Origin: Fimbriimonadaceae bacterium
GTDB lineage: Bacteria > Armatimonadota > Fimbriimonadia > Fimbriimonadales > Fimbriimonadaceae
Assembly (NCBI GenBank): GCA_019638775.1
Contig: JAHBTD010000001.1
Coordinates: forward strand, 186,001-250,000
DNA: 64,000 bases
Reading direction: 5' to 3'
A model generated the notes under the pieces. That model was not told the DNA's origin. It searched no databases and was given only the letters and a program-made list of their open reading frames with translations. The position numbers were made by a program, and so were the translations under genes. The stretch's first letter is position 1. Every line of letters begins with the position of its first letter. Positions 31,288 to 39,761 of the stretch are shown here, piece by piece.

Positions 31288-31995
31288 ATGACAGCACAGC
31301 AAATTATCTCAGAGATCGAGCCGCTTGGAACCGAGGGCTACCGCCGTATCCTGCGCAACCACGGCATCACCGGGCCGCTCTTCGGCGTGAAGGTGGAGGA
31401 GCTCAAGAAGTACGAGAAGGCGATCAAAAAGGACTATCAGCTCGCGCTCGACCTCTTCGACACCGGCATCTACGACGCCATGTACCTGGCTGGACTCATC
31501 GCCGACGAATCCAAGATGACCAAGGACGACCTGCGCAACTGGCTCGACAAAGCAACCAGCGACACGGTTGCCGAGTTTGCGGTTGCCTGGGTGGCGGCAG
31601 ACGGTCCGCACGGCTGGGACCTCGCGCTGGAGTGGATCGACTCTTCGGATGAAAAGGCGGCAGTGGTGGGATGGGGGACCCTGTCGAGCGTGGTAGCGGT
31701 GAAGGACGACGCCGAACTGGACATTCCGGCGCTAAGGAGTCTGCTGGAGCGGGTGAAGGGCACCATCCACACCGCGTCCAACCGAGTGCGCTACAAGATG
31801 AACGGCTTCGTGATCGCGCTGGGGAGCTATGTGAGCGAGCTTACGGATGAGGCCCTGCGAGCGGGCGAGGAGATCGGAGCTGTGAGCGTGGATATGGGCA
31901 ATACGTCGTGCAAGGTTCCGTTCGCGCCGGACTACATCCGTAAGGTCGCTGACAAGGGGAGGGTCGGCAAAAAGCGCAAGTCGGCGAGGTGCTGA
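31288..31995 (+). CDS. AlkD-like DNA alkylation repair protein
   Basis: 235 aa. HEAT-like repeat protein of the DNA alkylation repair family: ILRNHGITGPLFGVKVEELKK near the start, YDAMYLAGLIADES, then TVAEFAVAWVA and DLALEWIDSSDEKA repeats. AlkD-type glycosylases remove N3/N7-alkylated bases; I could not confirm the catalytic Asp and Trp residues, so it may be a non-catalytic DNA binder. It is 33 nt behind the TOPRIM-like gene, with a TAAAAT box of its own at about 31267. Confidence 0.82.
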   Translation: MTAQQIISEIEPLGTEGYRRILRNHGITGPLFGVKVEELKKYEKAIKKDYQLALDLFDTGIYDAMYLAGLIADESKMTKDDLRNWLDKATSDTVAEFAVAWVAADGPHGWDLALEWIDSSDEKAAVVGWGTLSSVVAVKDDAELDIPALRSLLERVKGTIHTASNRVRYKMNGFVIALGSYVSELTDEALRAGEEIGAVSVDMGNTSCKVPFAPDYIRKVADKGRVGKKRKSARC

Positions 31996-32092
31996 GGGTG
32001 GGCGGATGGTTCCGATTACGTTGAGTACATTTCCCTTGCGGCAGGATCGCTACATTGCCGAGAAACTCCGTGGATGAATTAGGAAGCTCCGT

Positions 32093-33085
32093 TTAATCGC
32101 TTTCGCGCTTGAACTCGAAGCGACGGGGACTGCCGCCTTTGGTGAAGCCGATCGTAGCGGTCAGGACACCCTCAGCTGAAAGTTCGTACACGATGCGCTT
32201 GGGATAGTCGTGGCGCGGGTTGTCGAATACCGCACGCTTGCCGCTCAGTTCGGTCAGAACGAACTCGGTCGGGGGTGAGCCGTTCGGCTGTGCGATGTAG
32301 ACCAGTCCGCCGTCGCGCTCGACGATGCGTAGGAATTCGAACGCGGACATCCTGTCGCGCGATACCGTTCGCGACGTGGCAAGCATCGCGCCTCCCTTCG
32401 GCGGGCTCCATCGCTCTTCGAACGAGATCGCGCCGCCGGTTCCCCGCGTACCGACCCACGCCCCCGAAAGCCATCCCAAATCGCCGATCACGGCTTTTGC
32501 CGGCGTGGGCATCGGGATGTCCTGGGGGTGTTGGTAGAGCCCAACCGACGAATACTCCTTAGGCGAACCAAGGTTGGAGCGGACGATCAGCCCGTCCTTC
32601 GTCATTCGGAACTCCCTTCGAATCAATCCCTCAGGTGTGCCGCCGGGAGTGCGCACGAAGCCGATCTCGTATGAAAACGCACCGTCTTTCCAAGCGCCGC
32701 GGTAGCGCGCTATCGTTCCTTCAAGTGTACTTGGCACATCGATTTCTGTACCGTCCAGCGAGACCTGTACTTCGCGGCGCGCGCCGCCGTGCCCGCTTAC
32801 CAGAACGATCGCATTCTCTTCAACACGGAATACAAACTTCGATCCCATGGGTGGGGTCAGTTGCTCAAGGGAACGCCCCTCTGTACGGTCTTCTACATAG
32901 ACCCATTCTCCGTCGAGCGCTCGCAAGTCGTCGGTCTGCGGCGACGATCCGGGCGTCTGCAGGGCCGTGCTGACGCTTGAAAGGGGTACGGCGAGCAAGA
33001 GAACGGCGAGAGCCGTTGCAAATAGGGCGCGGATGTGCACGGCGGAGTGCACTTGCGGGCTGCGATTGGCGGAGTGTGTCGTCAT
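32093..33085 (-). CDS. Exported protein with DUF6265 domain
   Basis: 330 aa. A membrane leader at about 17-38. Middle part (about 50-185) looks like the TIGR03067 lipocalin-like domain of planctomycete-type proteins (LDGEWVYVEDRTEGR, KFVFRVEENAIV). C-terminal part (about 200-325) has the DUF6265 blocks LGWLSGAWVGT, FEERWSPPKGGAML, FEFLRI, VYIAQPNGSPPTEF and NPRHDYPKRIVY. Both are lipocalin-like folds, so this is a two-barrel exported protein; ligand unknown. Confidence 0.82.
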   Translation of the reverse strand: MTTHSANRSPQVHSAVHIRALFATALAVLLLAVPLSSVSTALQTPGSSPQTDDLRALDGEWVYVEDRTEGRSLEQLTPPMGSKFVFRVEENAIVLVSGHGGARREVQVSLDGTEIDVPSTLEGTIARYRGAWKDGAFSYEIGFVRTPGGTPEGLIRREFRMTKDGLIVRSNLGSPKEYSSVGLYQHPQDIPMPTPAKAVIGDLGWLSGAWVGTRGTGGAISFEERWSPPKGGAMLATSRTVSRDRMSAFEFLRIVERDGGLVYIAQPNGSPPTEFVLTELSGKRAVFDNPRHDYPKRIVYELSAEGVLTATIGFTKGGSPRRFEFKRESD

Positions 33086-33296
33086 GTTATGGACCCTCGT
33101 GGACGGAATGACTGGCTTTCCCGCAATCTACCCGGAAGCCTGCTGTGCTGGTGCAGTTGGCAGGGAAAGGCTGCACACATTCCCTTTTGTATAGGCGACG
33201 CTCAAGGCTTTGGCAGGTCATAGCCGGGGAGAGTTAATCGGACTCGAAACTGGCATAGGCAAACTGTCACAGTCGAGTGAACCTTGAGGTGCAGAT

Positions 33297-33530
33297 GGTA
33301 CTCCAGACCCCGACTCACTGCGTTCGTTACCCTTCGGCGGAGCAGGCGGACCCGATTCACCCCGATTCGCTACGCTCATTTCCTTCACTGCGTTCAGCGG
33401 GGTCTGCTATGCTTCATTGCCCTTCGGAGGAATGTCCCTCCGCGCTAGATTCGGCCGTGCAAATCCACCGTGCAGAAGCCAAATCGGGAGGACCTGCCTT
33501 TGGCAAGCCGTCCTGCCTCTTTGGTACATC
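33297..33530. repeat. Left copy of tRNA-Glu-associated repeat
   Basis: Starts with GGTACTCCAGACCCCGACTC, similar to the plus-strand image of the tRNA-Glu 3' end, and closes with AAATCGGGAGGACC ... GTCCTGCCTCTTTGGTAC, a decayed relative of the tRNA terminator at 34858-34898. The block parallels 34759-34904. No gene in 33086-33621. Confidence 0.6.
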
Positions 33531-33657
33531 GAACTGAGCGAAATGAGAGTTATTAATTATTCATCGCCCTTCAAAGTCAGCACTCCTGGAGCAGAGTTAG
33601 CGTGAACTCCACAGATGCGATATGCAAGGAACTTTGGATCACGACGTGTGGTTGAGA

Positions 33658-34752
33658 ATGAGGCCAATGAATCTTGCATCAACTTTGTTCTCGGGAGTCA
33701 TTTTCCTCACGCTGGTATCCCTAACTCCTAGCATTCCCGCGCCAGTAAGTCCATTAACCAAAGCAACAACTACGGCAGTGATTGGCGAGGCCGTTGCTGA
33801 CGTCGGGAAAAACGTCTGGGTTATCTATCAAGACAAGAAGAACAACTATTGGTTTGGCAGTGATGGCCAAGGTGTATACCGCTACGACGGCAAGGCGATC
33901 ACCCAGTTTTCAACCAAAGACGGATTGCCCAACAACCGAATTCGAGAGATAAAGGAAGACAAATCTGGCAATATCTTCATCTCTACTTTGGATGGGATCT
34001 GCAAGTTCGATGGGCGAACATTCACAACGTTAAACGTTGTTAAGACCGATAAAGGATGGAGACTGCATTCAGACGACTTGTGGTTCAAAGGCGCATCCAA
34101 CGAGCCGGGTCCTTTCCGCTACGATGGCAAAACCCTTTACCTTCTCAAGTTCCCCAAGCACTATCTTGAGGATCAGATCACTAAAGAGACACCGTATCCA
34201 GCCGCTAGCCCCTATTCGATCTACACAATATACAAAGATACCAAAGGGAACGTGTGGTTCGGCACTGCTAATCTCGGTGCCTGCCGATACGACGGCAAAT
34301 CTCTAACCTGGATTTATGAACGTCACCTCTCCGAAATCGAAGGCGGCGGATCGTTTGGAATCAGGACGATTGGTGAAGACAAGTCCGGGAAGTTCTGGAT
34401 ATGTAGCAATCGCTTCCGGTACGCCATGAGTGCTGGCATGCGAAGCGGAAAAAGCAATGTCATTGACTACACCAGGGAAGATGGAATCAGCCACACGGCT
34501 AGCAAATCCGGATATGATCCGATCTTCTTTGAGTCCATGACGAGAGATGATCAACAGAACCTGTGGATGTCGAGCAACGGCTCTGGAGTCTGGAGGTTTG
34601 ATGGACGATCTCTTAAGCACTTTCCTGTCAAGACAGGCAGTTCATGGCTAATCACAGTCTATAAAGACAACAATGGCGACATCTGGCTAGGAACGGACAG
34701 CGCGGGTGTTTTTAAACTTGATGGATCAGAGTTTAAGCCGTTTCAGCCCTAA
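33658..34752 (+). CDS. Exported two-component-regulator-type propeller protein
   Basis: 364 aa from ATG at 33658 (ATG 33622 is also open). Signal peptide to about residue 25. Six or more Reg_prop repeats of the type VYRYDGKAITQFSTKDGLP and WFGSDGQGV / WLGTDSAGVFKLDG, as in the sensor of hybrid two-component systems, but without membrane helix, histidine kinase or DNA-binding part, so only the propeller is present. Visibly more A+T-rich than its neighbours, and placed between two copies of a tRNA-linked repeat, which suggests acquisition. Confidence 0.85.
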   Translation: MRPMNLASTLFSGVIFLTLVSLTPSIPAPVSPLTKATTTAVIGEAVADVGKNVWVIYQDKKNNYWFGSDGQGVYRYDGKAITQFSTKDGLPNNRIREIKEDKSGNIFISTLDGICKFDGRTFTTLNVVKTDKGWRLHSDDLWFKGASNEPGPFRYDGKTLYLLKFPKHYLEDQITKETPYPAASPYSIYTIYKDTKGNVWFGTANLGACRYDGKSLTWIYERHLSEIEGGGSFGIRTIGEDKSGKFWICSNRFRYAMSAGMRSGKSNVIDYTREDGISHTASKSGYDPIFFESMTRDDQQNLWMSSNGSGVWRFDGRSLKHFPVKTGSSWLITVYKDNNGDIWLGTDSAGVFKLDGSEFKPFQP

Positions 34753-34758
34753 ATGAAG

Positions 34759-34846
34759 TGGGACTCCGGACGGCCCCGGCTCACTGCGTTTGTTTCCCAA
34801 CGACGGGATTTCGACTCCGTCTCAAGATTCGAACGTTCGAATCTTG
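34759..34846. repeat. Right copy of the tRNA-linked repeat with 24-bp palindrome
   Basis: GGGACTCCGGACGGCCCCGG (34759 on) parallels 33297 on. Within it 34823-34846 is a perfect 24-bp palindrome, CAAGATTCGAAC and its mirror GTTCGAATCTTG. The TTCGAA core equals the T-arm signature of tRNAs. Confidence 0.65.
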
Positions 34847-34857
34847 CATGCGAAAAC

Positions 34858-34898
34858 CAAAACAGGAGAACCTACCTTCGGCAAGTTCTCCTGTTTTG
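34858..34898 (-). terminator. Terminator of tRNA-Glu
   Basis: Perfect 14-bp arms CAAAACAGGAGAAC / GTTCTCCTGTTTTG with further pairing inside down to a GAA loop, starting 2 nt after the tRNA CCA end and followed by GTTTTCG. Intrinsic terminator of the minus-strand tRNA gene. Confidence 0.85.
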
Positions 34899-34899
34899 T

Positions 34900-34976
34900 T
34901 GGTACTCCGGACGGGATTCGAACCCGCGATCTTCGCCGTGAGAGGGCGATGTCCTGAACCGCTAGACGACCGGAGC
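34900..34976 (-). tRNA. tRNA-Glu (anticodon CTC)
   Basis: On the minus strand from G at 34976: acceptor GCTCCGG (G1-U72 wobble with CCGGAGT), D-arm TCGTCTAGCGG, anticodon stem-loop CGCC-CTCTCAC-GGCG with anticodon CTC, T-arm CGGGTTCGAATCCCG, discriminator A and an encoded CCA end (34902-34900). The D-arm and anticodon arm are the bacterial tRNA-Glu pattern. Decodes GAG. It has its own terminator. Confidence 0.95.
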
Positions 34977-35000
34977 ACGCAGGGTCAAAAAGATACCCGA

Positions 35001-35053
35001 ACCCGCCTGATTTGTCTATCCCCTGGGTCGTGAGTTGGGTCTATCAGGCGGGT
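35001..35053. repeat. 11-bp inverted repeat upstream of tRNA-Glu
   Basis: ACCCGCCTGAT (35001-35011) and ATCAGGCGGGT (35043-35053) with a 31-nt spacer, in the promoter side of the tRNA gene. Function unknown; nothing else is visible between 34977 and 35156. Confidence 0.6.
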
Positions 35054-35156
35054 GTGCGGTTGGAGCGGTAAGGGATGGGTTCTACGGCCTTTTGCCGGAT
35101 GGGAGGCGTGGACGGTTAATTCGGTCTCCGTCAAGCTGAACTGAGGTTCAGTCCTG

Positions 35157-35390
35157 GCGGAACCGACGGAGCAGTTCCCGCCCGCCCGAGGTATAGCGCA
35201 GGGAAAAGCGCGAATAAATTCTCGCACTCCCAAAAAGCTCAGCGCTCTAAATCACTTCATCGCGGAACCGACAGAGCGGTTCCCGTCCGCCCGAGGTATA
35301 GCGCAGGGAAAAGCGCGAATGAATTCGCGCACTCCCAAAAAGCTCAGCGCTCTAGATCGCTTCATAGCGGAACCAACGGAGAGGTTCCCT
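35157..35390. repeat. 105-bp tandem repeat, 2.2 copies
   Basis: Units begin with GCGGAACC at 35157, 35262 and 35367, an exact 105-bp period. Each full unit holds GAACCGACGGAGCAGTTC (small dyad), CGCAGGGAAAAGCGCGAAT, a shortened dispersed hairpin element (35206 and 35311) and AAAAGCTCAGCGCTCTA (AGCGCT dyad). It ends where the penicillin acylase gene stops. Confidence 0.85.
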
Positions 35391-35392
35391 GT

Positions 35393-37627
35393 CTACGATT
35401 TCAGCTTCATCGGCTTGAATGTCCATGCCCGGGAGAGTGGGATTTGGTCACGGCTGTGGGGGCCTGTTTCGGCGACTCCGGGGGGCAGAACGTTCCTGCC
35501 GTAGGGGGTGGTAGCCATCTCGATGATCTGGATATACGTGCCACGTTCGCGATAGGGGACCTCCGGCTCGCCGCTGTACACGATTGTCGCGGGCTTGTAT
35601 CCCCACGCCGCTACGGCCTCTCCACGGGCATTGATCAGGCTTTCGCTGGTGCGCTTGAGCGCCGCGACGACGACCTCCGACGCTTTACGCCCACCCAAAA
35701 ACGAGTACTTCGTCTTGCCTTCTAGGGCGTTGAGGATGAGGCTTGGCTGGATGGCTTGGGCAAAGAGGTCGGGTTGGATCATGGTGCCGACGTGGGGGGC
35801 GAAGAGTTCAACGCGAAGAGCGGCGATGAGGTTGGTAAAGATGGTTGCCCCGACCGAGTCTTGCAATGCCCACCCGTCCCAGTTCATCAGTTGGGCCGCT
35901 GTCTGCGCATTCACCCCGTCAAAGATCGCTCCTTTGAGTGCGTTCTTGATGAAGGGGAGGAGCAGCTTCTCGTCGGAGTGTCGGCGGGCGATGGTCCAAG
36001 CCGCCATCTCCACATCTTCCCTGCCGAGCTTGGGCTTGTTCAGCGCTCCGGCAAGCTCCCAAACTCGGAAGATCCGTCCCCAAACCGGGGTGTCGAGATT
36101 GGGCCACCAGTCGGCGGGCTTGTTGTTCCAGTTGTAGAGGAGGCCGGACTTGGGATTGTCTACGTGGGGCATCTGGGAAAACGGGACCATCCCCTTCCAG
36201 TCGTACTTGGGGTCGCCGGGCGTTGGGAAGCGGGGGTCGATTCCTGCGGCGCGAATGGGCACGAGTCCGACGTAGCGGTAGCCGATGTCACCCGAGCTAA
36301 AGGCGAAGAGACAGTTGAAGTTGACGGTTGCATGGGCCAAGGCTGTGTTCATGTCGGCGGATGATTTTGCACGGTAAACGCCGAAGACGGCGTCCAGCGA
36401 TTTGAGCTCTTTCATCCACGCGGCGCTTTGACGTACGAAAGCCGTCTTCGTGCCTCGGCTATCCAGGATGACCGGCCCCAGGTGACTCATCTCTTGGATG
36501 ACCGTTTCGGCGCTGCCTCCCTTTACTTTCAGCTCGCGCTCAATCTTTTGGATTGGCATTGGCGTGCCGCCGTAGAGGTATTTGTCGGTGTCGGGGCGGT
36601 TCAGGACAACCAGATCATCGGTGTCCGCAACCCCGCTCGTGAGCCCCCAAGCCACGTTCGGTGTGTATCCGATCACGACTCCAGGGACGCCGGGAACGTC
36701 CATTCCCGCGACACTGAATTGGGGGGTCGAGATCGACATTTCGTGGACGATGGACGGATCAGTGAAACCCATCTGCGGAGCCGACAGGAGCAGAGCATTC
36801 CCGGAGGCCGATCGGCTCTTGTCTACGGCAACCGCGTAGCTCCCCATCTTGAATGGTACGCCGCGCTCCTCGGCGGCAAGCATGGAGGACTCGCGGCTTT
36901 CCAGCCGGAAGCCGGGTAGAAGCTCAAAGAGGCTTACTTTGGGCATTGCTGCAAGCTGGCGCTCGGTGTCCTGCCGGGTAAAGCTGGCAAGGGCTGGGCG
37001 CGCGTTTCCGCCCTCACCGGCGGCGATCGTGGTGGGTGCACCAGGATCGTTCTGCCACATAAAGTCGTCGAGGACGTCGAGATACTTGGCCTTGCATGGC
37101 TGCCCTTGCATGTAGATGCTCATCGCCAGACCGCGAATCTCGCCTGCTCCAAACCTGCCGAACTGTTGAAAGAGGCGGATACAGATCGCGGCGGAGTCGG
37201 TCGGGGTCCAAGGCTCAGGCTGAAAGCCGTTGTCGGCGTACCCTTTCGGGAGTTTTCCTGCCTGCTTTGCTGTGGCGATGTAGGCATTCACCCCTCGGGC
37301 ATAGGCGGCAAAAGCTGCTTGCCCCTCTGAGCCAAGGAGTTGCAGCTGCTGCGTGAGTTGCTGCTCGGAATAGCCCGTTTTTAGGATTTCGCGGTCGGAG
37401 GGTAGAAACCGAGAGCCGAAAACTTCGGACATCTTTCCCCGAGCGAGGCGCCGGCTGTTCTCCATCTGCCACAGACGATCTTCGGCAACGGCATAGCCAG
37501 CCTGAAAAAACGCGTCGTCGAGGCCGCTCGCGGAGATGTGGGGGACACCGTAGTTGTCGCGGGCAATTTGGGGGGCGTCCTGAGCGGCGGATTGTGCCAG
37601 GACAAAAGCAAAAAGAACGTGCAGCAT
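35393..37627 (-). CDS. Penicillin acylase (S45) family amidase, exported
   Basis: 744 aa. Signal peptide (MLHVLFAFVLAQSAAQ). Alpha-subunit part begins IARDNYGVPHISASGLDDAFFQAGY and AEDRLWQMENSRRLARG, typical of S45. The autocatalytic cut that frees the N-terminal nucleophile should fall in MGSYAVAVDKSRSASGNALL (about 263), giving Ser at the start of the beta subunit. Further beta-subunit motifs: GYTPNVAWGLTSGVADTDDL, GMVPFSQMPHVDNPKSG and WNNKPADWW. Works in the periplasm on N-acyl bonds; substrate could be acyl-homoserine lactone, peptide or beta-lactam. It is near the family's usual 750-800 aa. Confidence 0.92.
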   Translation of the reverse strand: MLHVLFAFVLAQSAAQDAPQIARDNYGVPHISASGLDDAFFQAGYAVAEDRLWQMENSRRLARGKMSEVFGSRFLPSDREILKTGYSEQQLTQQLQLLGSEGQAAFAAYARGVNAYIATAKQAGKLPKGYADNGFQPEPWTPTDSAAICIRLFQQFGRFGAGEIRGLAMSIYMQGQPCKAKYLDVLDDFMWQNDPGAPTTIAAGEGGNARPALASFTRQDTERQLAAMPKVSLFELLPGFRLESRESSMLAAEERGVPFKMGSYAVAVDKSRSASGNALLLSAPQMGFTDPSIVHEMSISTPQFSVAGMDVPGVPGVVIGYTPNVAWGLTSGVADTDDLVVLNRPDTDKYLYGGTPMPIQKIERELKVKGGSAETVIQEMSHLGPVILDSRGTKTAFVRQSAAWMKELKSLDAVFGVYRAKSSADMNTALAHATVNFNCLFAFSSGDIGYRYVGLVPIRAAGIDPRFPTPGDPKYDWKGMVPFSQMPHVDNPKSGLLYNWNNKPADWWPNLDTPVWGRIFRVWELAGALNKPKLGREDVEMAAWTIARRHSDEKLLLPFIKNALKGAIFDGVNAQTAAQLMNWDGWALQDSVGATIFTNLIAALRVELFAPHVGTMIQPDLFAQAIQPSLILNALEGKTKYSFLGGRKASEVVVAALKRTSESLINARGEAVAAWGYKPATIVYSGEPEVPYRERGTYIQIIEMATTPYGRNVLPPGVAETGPHSRDQIPLSRAWTFKPMKLKS

Positions 37628-37670
37628 TAGCTACACGTTCTACAAAACTGTTGGGTGTTCCTTTTCGGTC

Positions 37671-37862
37671 CTACGGCAAGTAGTTTCTGCCGCTTCCACC
37701 GAGGGCTTTTCGACTGATGAGTGAGTAGAGAATCAGACCGACTCCGCCAACGATCGCGATGGGCAAGACCAGCCCCATTAAGCTCCGAGCAATATTGATC
37801 ACCAGAACTGCGGCGATGGCTCCAAAGACCAGAATCAAACCTAGTTTCAGACTTCCCGACAT
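37671..37862 (-). CDS. Small membrane protein with two helices
   Basis: 63 aa. Two hydrophobic helices (about 5-25 and 28-48) joined by RSLMG, with a basic Gly-rich end (SRKALGGSGRNY). No family recognised. Codon use is normal and the reading is supported by its helix pattern. Its stop lies 43 nt before the start of the acylase gene on the same strand. Confidence 0.65.
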   Translation of the reverse strand: MSGSLKLGLILVFGAIAAVLVINIARSLMGLVLPIAIVGGVGLILYSLISRKALGGSGRNYLP

Positions 37863-38013
37863 CGTTTCACCTCTATCCGGGACGTGGGTCCGCCTCGTGA
37901 ATCAGACCCCCGACTTAAGGATAATCCACTTTACAGCAGTTATCGGCGAATGGCTGGGGCGACTTCCGAAGTGAGGACCTTGGTCCCCGGTTGTAAGACG
38001 ACTTCCAGGACTT

Positions 38014-38057
38014 TTTAGCCTAAACTGTAAGCACAATGACCCTGCGGGTAGGCTAAA
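38014..38057 (+). promoter_or_regulatory. Paired palindromic boxes ahead of nadE
   Basis: TTTAG-C-CTAAA (38014-38024) and GTAGGCTAAA (38048-38057), two related boxes in mirror orientation; the 9-bp arms TTTAGCCTA and TAGGCTAAA are exact complements 26 nt apart. The second ends 3 nt before the nadE ATG. It could be a repressor operator or an mRNA stem that hides the start. Confidence 0.55.
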
Positions 38058-38060
38058 GTC

Positions 38061-38921
38061 ATGCCCATCCCGGTCTATCGCGGCAAGCCGTTTGACCCTA
38101 CGGACGACGCGAATCTTCGTATAAATCCTGACTTGGTCATTCATTGGCTGGTGAAGTTTCTGCAGGACGAGTGCATTCGGCGGCGACGCATCTCAAAAGC
38201 GGTGATCGGGCTGTCGGGGGGCGTTGACTCTGCCGTGACGACTTATCTGTGCGCGAAAGCGTTTGGGCCGGAGAACACGCACGTGATTCGGATGCCCTAC
38301 AAGATTTCGTCTAGCGAGTCTCTAGATCACGCTCAACTCATCATTGACGATCTGGGGCTGCCCTCGCAGACCATCGACATCACGGCGATGGTTGATGGCT
38401 ACCTTCAGTTCCAGGCCGACGCCGATGCCACCCGGATAGGAAATGTGTGTGCACGGTCGCGGATGATCGTCCTGTTCGATCAATCTGCGGAGCTCAAAGC
38501 GCTGCCTATCGGCACGGGCAATAAAACGGAGCGGCTCTTTGGATACTACACCTGGCATGCCGACGACGCTCCTCCGATCAATCCGCTTGGAGACTTGTTC
38601 AAGAGTCAGGTTTGGCAGATCGCAGAGGCGCTGGGCGTTCCCGAGGTCATCGTGAAAAAAGCGCCCACCGCCGACTTGGTGAAAGGGCAAACTGACGAAA
38701 GCGACTTTGGGATGAGCTATGCGCAGGCAGATCGGATCCTCTACTACCTCACGCTGAACTATTCGGAGCAGAAGCTGATCGCGATGGGATTTCCTGAAAG
38801 CGACGTGAGGCTTGCATTCCGAAAGGTTCAATCGACGCACTGGAAGCGTCGGTTGCCGACTGTGGCGATGCTGAGCAACAGCGCGATCGGCGAGTACTAC
38901 CTGCGGCCCGTCGATTACTGA
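38061..38921 (+). CDS. nadE: NAD(+) synthetase
   Basis: 286 aa. N-type ATP pyrophosphatase with the P-loop GLSGGVDSA (about 53-61) and the NAD synthase motifs RIGNVCARSRM, LPIGTGNKTERLFGYYTWHADDAPPI (split here by use) and KKAPTADLVKGQTDE. It has no N-terminal nitrilase/glutaminase domain, so it uses ammonia to amidate nicotinic acid adenine dinucleotide in the last step of NAD synthesis. Length fits ammonia-dependent NadE. Single gene with its own putative operator pair and a perfect terminator. Confidence 0.95.
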   Translation: MPIPVYRGKPFDPTDDANLRINPDLVIHWLVKFLQDECIRRRRISKAVIGLSGGVDSAVTTYLCAKAFGPENTHVIRMPYKISSSESLDHAQLIIDDLGLPSQTIDITAMVDGYLQFQADADATRIGNVCARSRMIVLFDQSAELKALPIGTGNKTERLFGYYTWHADDAPPINPLGDLFKSQVWQIAEALGVPEVIVKKAPTADLVKGQTDESDFGMSYAQADRILYYLTLNYSEQKLIAMGFPESDVRLAFRKVQSTHWKRRLPTVAMLSNSAIGEYYLRPVDY

Positions 38922-38924
38922 AAA

Positions 38925-38954
38925 GGGGCTTGAATCACATGTGATTCAAGCCCC
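38925..38954. terminator. Bidirectional terminator after nadE
   Basis: Perfect 30-bp palindrome, GGGGCTTGAATCACA and its complement, preceded by AAAA and followed by TAATT. It lies 4 nt past the nadE stop and 37 nt before the end of the convergent PEP-CTERM gene. Confidence 0.8.
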
Positions 38955-38990
38955 TAATTGCTGGCCAGTCTGACCAACTACGGAGTTGCC

Positions 38991-39620
38991 TTACGCCTTG
39001 CGGCTTCGTCGTCGTCGGATCAGCGCGAGCGCACCGATGCCAAGAACTGCCATCGAAGCGGGCTCAGGAACCGGCTCTACTTCAACGCGGAATACGTTGC
39101 GGCTTCCGTTCCCGATGCCGTAGGTGGCACCACCGTCGTTGCTGACCGCGTGCGGTCCAACATCGCCGATGTTATTATTATTCCAAGCCTGCCAAGCGTC
39201 TGATGCGGCTTCGGCGATCAGCCAGTAGTCCGTGCCCGAATTCAGCGTGGCAAGTGCGTCCGTGTTGTTGATGACGACAAGGCCACCCGAACCAAAGGCT
39301 GGGCTGTTCGTTACTGTCCAGGATGTGATAAATGAGCCAACACTTCCTGCGGTTCCTCCGAATAATCGGAAGGTCGTCGAGTTTGTTCCAGTCACGTGAC
39401 CGTAGCCGAGTGTGATGGTCGAAATCTGACCGGTTGCAAGAGAGTTAAAGCCGTTGCCCTGGATAATGTAGCCGACTTGGCTAGACGATCCACCAATCGT
39501 TCCACCAGAACCTGTATTGAAAGAATCGCCAGCTCCAAAATTGTTGAAAGCAATGGCCGCGTGAGCGCCAGGAAGCGCAAAGAAAGCGAGACCGAGAATC
39601 GTAAATGTACGAATTCGCAT
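38991..39620 (-). CDS. PEP-CTERM exported protein
   Basis: 209 aa from ATG at 39620, which has GGAGGAGG in place. Signal peptide to HAAIA near 22. The C terminus carries the sorting signal VPEPASMAVLGIGALALIRRRR: PEP box, hydrophobic helix, basic tail. The middle is Gly/Ser/Thr/Asn-rich and beta-like. Such proteins are cut and released by an exosortase and are linked to exopolysaccharide production. No exosortase gene is in this window. Confidence 0.93.
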   Translation of the reverse strand: MRIRTFTILGLAFFALPGAHAAIAFNNFGAGDSFNTGSGGTIGGSSSQVGYIIQGNGFNSLATGQISTITLGYGHVTGTNSTTFRLFGGTAGSVGSFITSWTVTNSPAFGSGGLVVINNTDALATLNSGTDYWLIAEAASDAWQAWNNNNIGDVGPHAVSNDGGATYGIGNGSRNVFRVEVEPVPEPASMAVLGIGALALIRRRRSRKA

Positions 39621-39761
39621 AAAATCCTCCTCCAAATTAACCGCTCAGCTGAAACCAAGGACGTTCAAGCCTGCGGCACAAAGTTAGCATAATCCAAAAC
39701 AGATAACTTTTCAACCAATTAACTGCAAAAATTGGAACTGCTCGTAATAATGCTGGGAGAA

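Noticed and set aside
33277..33605. Frames of 62-86 codons in the repeat block
   Set aside because: Overlap decayed tRNA-linked repeats; composition not coding.
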